Assembly (NCBI GenBank): GCA_031259665.1
Contig: JAIRLD010000107.1
Span: 1-27,845, forward strand
DNA: 27,845 nucleotides
Direction: 5' to 3'
From: Puniceicoccales bacterium
GTDB taxonomy: Bacteria; Verrucomicrobiota; Verrucomicrobiia; Opitutales; LL51
Below, one piece after another: positions 24,500-27,845 of the stretch; the first letter of the stretch is position 1, and each line of letters opens with the position of its first letter. The notes under the pieces are model-generated. The model was not told where the DNA came from. It did no database searches and was given only the letters and a program-made list of their open reading frames with translations. A program made the position numbers and the translations under genes.

Positions 24500-25567
24500 T
24501 CAAAAAAAGTGTCCCGGAGGTTTTCCAATGAGCTTTTCTTGTAATTGTTCTCGTTCATTAAGTATTCTTTGGGCAATTTTTTTGACATGCATGCGAATCC
24601 ACTTTGCCGTCGAACTTTCGAGTCTGTAGTCGGCAGCTCCATAGGCATCGATACGTCCTTCCGCAAGCATCCGATCATTTTGTGCGAACTCATTCTCTTG
24701 GCTCGGATCATAGACCGCATAGGCCTTTCCGCCATGGCTACGAATCACGGAAAAAGCTGGAATATCGCTGGGGCCATCGGCAATATAAATCATATTACAA
24801 AACGGTACTCGACGATGACTTTCGTCCATCGCCGCATTGACATCAATCGCTGGATGCTTGTTGCTCCCTTTGTTAATCTCGAAAAGACAGCGTGTTTTCT
24901 GGGTATTGTCAATGGCACAGGCGATTTGTTCAATCTCAGCCCTTTCGCCATAGGAGATCGAATACTCAATTTCATCAAAAACAATTTGGTCCGCATTTTC
25001 GTGATTTTTATTATAGTCGTTTTCCTCCTCAGAATCGTCGTTTTGTTCAACGCTCAATCGTTTTCTTTCGATGCGTTCCCAAAAATTTTTGACCTCCTTT
25101 CCGATCTCATCTTCTAGAAATTCGCAGGCAAAAATACCATCGACAAACGGTGCTACCCCACTTCCGCGAATCGTTTCCACATGTCCCCCACTGATGATAT
25201 AGTGTTCCAACGTGATCCCCTCCGCACGGTAGCGTTCATCGCCCGCGATATCTTCTTTCAGAACTGAAAAAAATTCGGGTATTCCCGGAAAGAACGTCAA
25301 TTGTCGGCCATAACACATCAACTTCGCCTTCGATAACTTCGGAAGACGTCCTTGCTTCACAAGCTCCAAAATATAATTCAAATACGCAAGCGTATCGGAT
25401 AATCGGATACCACGGTTTCTAAATTTTGCAGATAAAGTATCAATTTCTTTCCAGAAAACATTCTCATCAATGCCATACTCGCGGAATAACGGCGCTTGCA
25501 TATTCCCAGGGATAAGTGTCTTATCGAAATCCCAAATACAAGCGATAACATTCCCTGCTTGGTTCAT
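24500..25567 (-). CDS. HAD-superfamily hydrolase with acidic insert
   Basis: 355 residues from ATG 25567 (an in-frame TTG lies at 25579). HAD motif I is WDFDKT (Asp13, Asp15), motif II is EHYIISGG, the conserved Lys may be in EINKGSNK, and motif IV is YIADGPSDIPAFSVI. These indicate a Mg-dependent phosphohydrolase fold. Around residues 170-195 there is an acidic, Asn-rich insertion (QNDDSEEENDYNKNHENAD). The C-terminus is a basic, helical segment. The substrate is not predictable. It overlaps ftsI by TTGA or lies nine bases before its ATG, so co-expression with division is likely. Confidence 0.8.
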   Translation of the reverse strand: MNQAGNVIACIWDFDKTLIPGNMQAPLFREYGIDENVFWKEIDTLSAKFRNRGIRLSDTLAYLNYILELVKQGRLPKLSKAKLMCYGRQLTFFPGIPEFFSVLKEDIAGDERYRAEGITLEHYIISGGHVETIRGSGVAPFVDGIFACEFLEDEIGKEVKNFWERIERKRLSVEQNDDSEEENDYNKNHENADQIVFDEIEYSISYGERAEIEQIACAIDNTQKTRCLFEINKGSNKHPAIDVNAAMDESHRRVPFCNMIYIADGPSDIPAFSVIRSHGGKAYAVYDPSQENEFAQNDRMLAEGRIDAYGAADYRLESSTAKWIRMHVKKIAQRILNEREQLQEKLIGKPPGHFF

Positions 25568-25632
25568 TGCAATATGCAATATGGCGCTAAAACTTCAGCA
25601 AGTCTCCTCTGATAAAACATAGCCTCACCGGT

Positions 25633-26055
25633 CTAATGACTCAACTCAAGGGCACGCTGCTCTTTTTTGAGACGTTTGTGTTCCAACTCTTGCTCAAGTT
25701 TTTCATTTTTGAGGCGCTTCAACTCGACTTCACGCTGTAACTCATATAATTCATCATCCCGCCTACTACTTTGTCCACTATTTAATTGGGACTTGATCTG
25801 TGCATTCTCTGTACTCAAAGCTCGTTTTTCCTCATTTTCTCGCCCCGCATGGTGACCAATGGCTGCACCGCCAAGACCCCCTAAAACGGCACCGGCTGCT
25901 GCTCCTCCTTTTCCTCCGATGGCGTGCCCGACTCCAAGTCCCGCTGCCGTTCCGATAGCAGCACCTCCCAATGTCGATTCTGTCGTATCACAACCGGAAA
26001 ACAATACCAACAATACCACGGGCCAACATCTTTTTAGACACTTTACTCTCTTCAC
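25633..26055 (-). CDS. Glycine-zipper lipoprotein with coiled-coil tail
   Basis: 140 residues. A lipoprotein signal ends in LLVLFSGC (Cys22 acylated). Residues about 30-72 are a glycine zipper (GGAAIGTAAGLGVGHAIGG then AAAGAVLGGLGGAAIGHHAG) as in outer-membrane-associated OmpA-like or YMGG families. The remainder is charged coiled coil (ELQREVELKRLKNEKLEQEL). Envelope localisation is inferred. It is the intact member of a tandem array; the next unit upstream is truncated. Confidence 0.85.
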   Translation of the reverse strand: MKRVKCLKRCWPVVLLVLFSGCDTTESTLGGAAIGTAAGLGVGHAIGGKGGAAAGAVLGGLGGAAIGHHAGRENEEKRALSTENAQIKSQLNSGQSSRRDDELYELQREVELKRLKNEKLEQELEHKRLKKEQRALELSH

Positions 26056-26296
26056 AATATCTCCGTTCCGTGGAATAAACTACATTTAATAGAAAAGTAA
26101 AGCATATTTTTTATCCCCACGAAAATTTTTCTTCGCTCTCCATAAGGCCTCGCTTCGTACTTCCCTCTTTCCACTCATTTTTTCCCTATTCTCCTTATAT
26201 ATAAACTATTTTCTAAAATACTCTACTTTCCCAAAAGATCATTTACACTACGATACTGATAAAGGACTTAAAATCTATCATCTCACTTGCTACTTA
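26056..26296 (-). repeat. Promoter/leader repeat of unit 1
   Basis: Conserved in order with the two units to the right: ACAATATCTCCGTT, GAAAAGTAAA, TTTTTCTTCGCTCTCC, ACTTCCCT, CCATTCAC-like and AAAGATCATTTACAC blocks. No additional gene is seen in this gap beyond the pseudogene remnant to the right. Confidence 0.7.
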
Positions 26297-26575
26297 TGTC
26301 CACTCCTCCAACTGGGATTTCCCTTCGGGTTTCTTTAAAACCTGCTCCATTTCGTCTTATTTCCCCGCATGATGGCCGATGGCTGCACCACCAAGCCCCC
26401 CTACAACGGCACCAGCTGTTGCTCCACCTCTTCCTCCGATGGCATGCCCCACTCCGAGTCCCGCCGCCGTTCCAATAGCCGCGCCTCCCAAAGTCGATTC
26501 CGTCGTATCACAACCGGAAAACAATACCAACAATACCACGGGCCAACATCTTTTTAGATACTTTACTTTCTCCAC
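26294..26575 (-). pseudogene. Second glycine-zipper lipoprotein copy, truncated by a stop
   Basis: The reading from ATG 26575 (MEKVKYLKRCWPVVLLVLFS then GCDTTES) matches the intact copy almost residue for residue through the glycine zipper to HHAGK. TAA at 26359-26357 then ends it at 72 residues. The same frame continues past the stop (DEMEQVLKKPEGKSQLEEWT) to a second TAA at 26296, a remnant of the coiled-coil tail. A 72-residue lipidated zipper might still be made. It is either a pseudogene or a shortened paralogue. Confidence 0.75.
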
Positions 26576-26830
26576 AATATCTCCGTTTTCCTGAAATAAA
26601 CTATATTCTATGGAAAAGTAAACTACATTTTTCTGTTCTACAAAAAATTTTCTTCGCTTCCCGCAAAACCTTGTTTAGTGTTTTCCTCTTGGCCATTCAC
26701 TTTCTATTCGTCCTCCTACAGACATAAACCATCTTCGAAAATACCCTGTCTTTTGGGAAAACCATTTACGCTGTGATGTGAGCAACCTGCTGAAACCCGG
26801 GAATCTATCATTTCGCCTGCTACTTTCGCC
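26576..26830 (-). repeat. Promoter/leader repeat of unit 2
   Basis: Same block order as unit 1, including ACAATATCTCCGTTTTCCTG, GGAAAAGTAAAC, CTTCGCTTCCCGC, GGAAAACCATTTACGCTGTG and AATCTATCATTTCGCC. Confidence 0.7.
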
Positions 26831-27110
26831 TCCTACCTCAACGAGAGCTCAATCTAAACCCCTGCTTAAACCTCGTTTCATTTCGCCACGACACCTCACC
26901 ATAAGGCAGCGAACTATATCCAATGGGAAAGTAAAGCATATTTTTTGTTCCACGAAAAATTTTTTTCGCTCTCGATAAAGCCTTGTCTAGTACTTCCCTT
27001 TTTTTATTCATTCCCCATTCGTTTCCTGTGCATAGAAATCATCTTCGAAATAACCCATTTTTGGGGAAAAGTTATTCACATTGCGATGTTAGTAACCCGT
27101 TGGTAACCTG
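26831..27110 (-). repeat. Third repeat unit with the lipoprotein gene deleted
   Basis: TTTAAACC-like and CGTTTCATTTCGCC stretches at about 26860-26890 match the tail region of unit 2 (CCTGCTCCATTTCGTC). They run straight into the leader blocks at 26915-27110 (GGGAAAGTAAAGCATATTTT, TTTTTTTCGCTCTCGATA). The body of the gene is missing. The block equivalent to CATTTACGC in unit 2 is here GTTATTCACATTGC, containing a DnaA box. Confidence 0.65.
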
Positions 27111-27293
27111 TTAAGAGCTGGGAATAAGGCAAAAGTTATTCACAGCTATTCGCAGAAATTTCCCGGTTATCCACAGTCTTATTCACAAAAATCGCATACG
27201 AAAAAGCTAGCATTTATCTGTGCTTAAAGCCGTTATTCACTTATTCACAATCCCTATTACGAATACTAAGAATAATATTTTTATTCATCTTAG
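27072..27293 (+). other. oriC: Candidate replication origin: DnaA-box cluster with AT-rich flank
   Basis: Five consensus TTATNCACA boxes on one strand lie at 27072, 27136, 27167 (TTATCCACA, the tightest form), 27179 and 27241, plus TTATTCACT at 27233. They fall within 178 bases of gene-free DNA. Immediately right, 27250-27293 is AT-rich and contains an imperfect inverted repeat (CTAAG/CTTAG with AATAA/TTATT inside) that could serve as an unwinding element. dnaA is not visible. An alternative is a DnaA-regulated promoter. From 27294 to 27458 nothing else is recognised. Confidence 0.55.
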
Positions 27294-27458
27294 TCTCTTT
27301 GCCACTCACCTCCTCGGATCTCATCCCTCGATTGGGAGTGCTTGTTAATAACTTTCCAACGGATTTGTTTTGCCTTTTTATTTCTTTTGAATTTTTCCTT
27401 TAGAAGGTTTTCCTACGCAATCCCCGATTGGTGTTCGTGGAACCATTTTTAGAAGACT

Positions 27459-27845
27459 ATGGCTAAAGATAATAAACAAACTTGTTTTACCTTTACATTG
27501 AACAATACACAGGCGGAACAGTTGCGCGATATTTGCGAAAGGCGTGGCTTCGAACCCTACTTCGTCAATTACGCGCGCTATGCGTTTCATGCAAACGGTT
27601 TCAACATAGTCATGTATAACAGCGGGAAACTCGTACTTCAAGGGAAAGAGGCAGCTGAGTTTGTGACCTTTGTCGTGGAGCCCCAAATTACGCAGACTTT
27701 TACCGTTGGTAACGAAGATATTCTTCACGGGGAGTGGTTTACGTCGCATGCGGGTCTCGATGAGAGTGGAAAGGGCGATTTTTTTGGTCCCATTGTAACG
27801 GCATGTGTTATTGCAGGGGGCGACGAGGTACGTGCGCTACGGGAG
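27459..27845 (+). CDS. rnhC: Ribonuclease HIII, N-terminal part (continues past the window)
   Basis: 129 codons read to the window edge without a stop. The N-terminal domain (FTFTLNNTQAEQLRDICERR, then NIVMYNSGKLVLQGKEA) is the TBP-like substrate-binding domain typical of RNase HIII. The catalytic domain begins HAGLDESGKGDFFGPIV with the first active-site residues Asp101 and Glu102. It removes RNA from RNA-DNA hybrids such as primers and R-loops. It is transcribed away from the DnaA-box cluster. Confidence 0.92.
   Translation, partial: MAKDNKQTCFTFTLNNTQAEQLRDICERRGFEPYFVNYARYAFHANGFNIVMYNSGKLVLQGKEAAEFVTFVVEPQITQTFTVGNEDILHGEWFTSHAGLDESGKGDFFGPIVTACVIAGGDEVRALRE

Noticed and set aside
25859..26594. 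Ala/Pro-rich plus-strand frames (MAAPPRPPKTAPAAAPP type)
   Set aside because: They are the antisense of the glycine-zipper repeats, whose minus-strand reading has a lipobox and a coherent domain.

Overview
The window looks like part of the chromosome of a Gram-negative, fairly AT-rich bacterium. It has a BamA-type outer-membrane insertase with a C-terminal Phe, lipobox lipoproteins, and an FtsI-type division transpeptidase. The gene mix (RNase HIII, a phosphatidylserine decarboxylase resembling the chlamydial type, sequence style of GroEL and DnaK, few strong Shine-Dalgarno sites) suggests the PVC superphylum, most likely Verrucomicrobiota (Opitutae/Puniceicoccales-like). This placement is recognition by eye, not a tree. 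Decaying duplicates, an eroded IS, pseudogenes with homopolymer slips and exported accessory proteins resembling host-directed enzymes fit a symbiont-like lifestyle (inference).

Layout. 1-676: eroded IS5-family transposase. 677-1031: gene-free, with a strong UUCG-capped stem-loop. 1032-2970 (minus): compact set psd - SixA-like - DJ-1/PfpI. 3121-5810: AmaP-like membrane protein, RuvC and an orphan GspF/PilC. 6123-8296: sufC-sufB without sufD or sufS next to them, behind a leader with hairpins. 8356-13642: accessory island with two paralogous exported proteins of apparent deaminase fold (one with lost zinc ligands), an exported PD-(D/E)XK (Rpn-like) nuclease, a decayed dnaK 5' copy with its own promoter, and a broken exported kinase-like gene. 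13860-17950: dnaK-groES-groEL, with a textbook sigma-54 (-24/-12) promoter before dnaK. 17961-18116: four successive perfect hairpins. 18286-22405: dnaB and bamA, overlapping. 22547-22723: a small membrane protein. 22785-25567 (minus): HAD-family protein and ftsI, closely coupled. 25633-27110: tandemly amplified glycine-zipper lipoprotein units, one intact, one truncated, one gutted. 27072-27249: a dense same-strand cluster of DnaA boxes with an AT-rich flank, a candidate oriC. 27459-end: start of RNase HIII (rnhC).

Most of the window is housekeeping: lipid synthesis, Holliday-junction resolution, Fe-S assembly, chaperones, replication, outer-membrane biogenesis and division. The most unusual parts are the 8.3-13.9 kb island of signal-peptide-bearing enzymes embedded in repeated copies of the dnaK promoter region, the sigma-54 promoter on dnaK, and the lipoprotein repeat array abutting the DnaA-box cluster.
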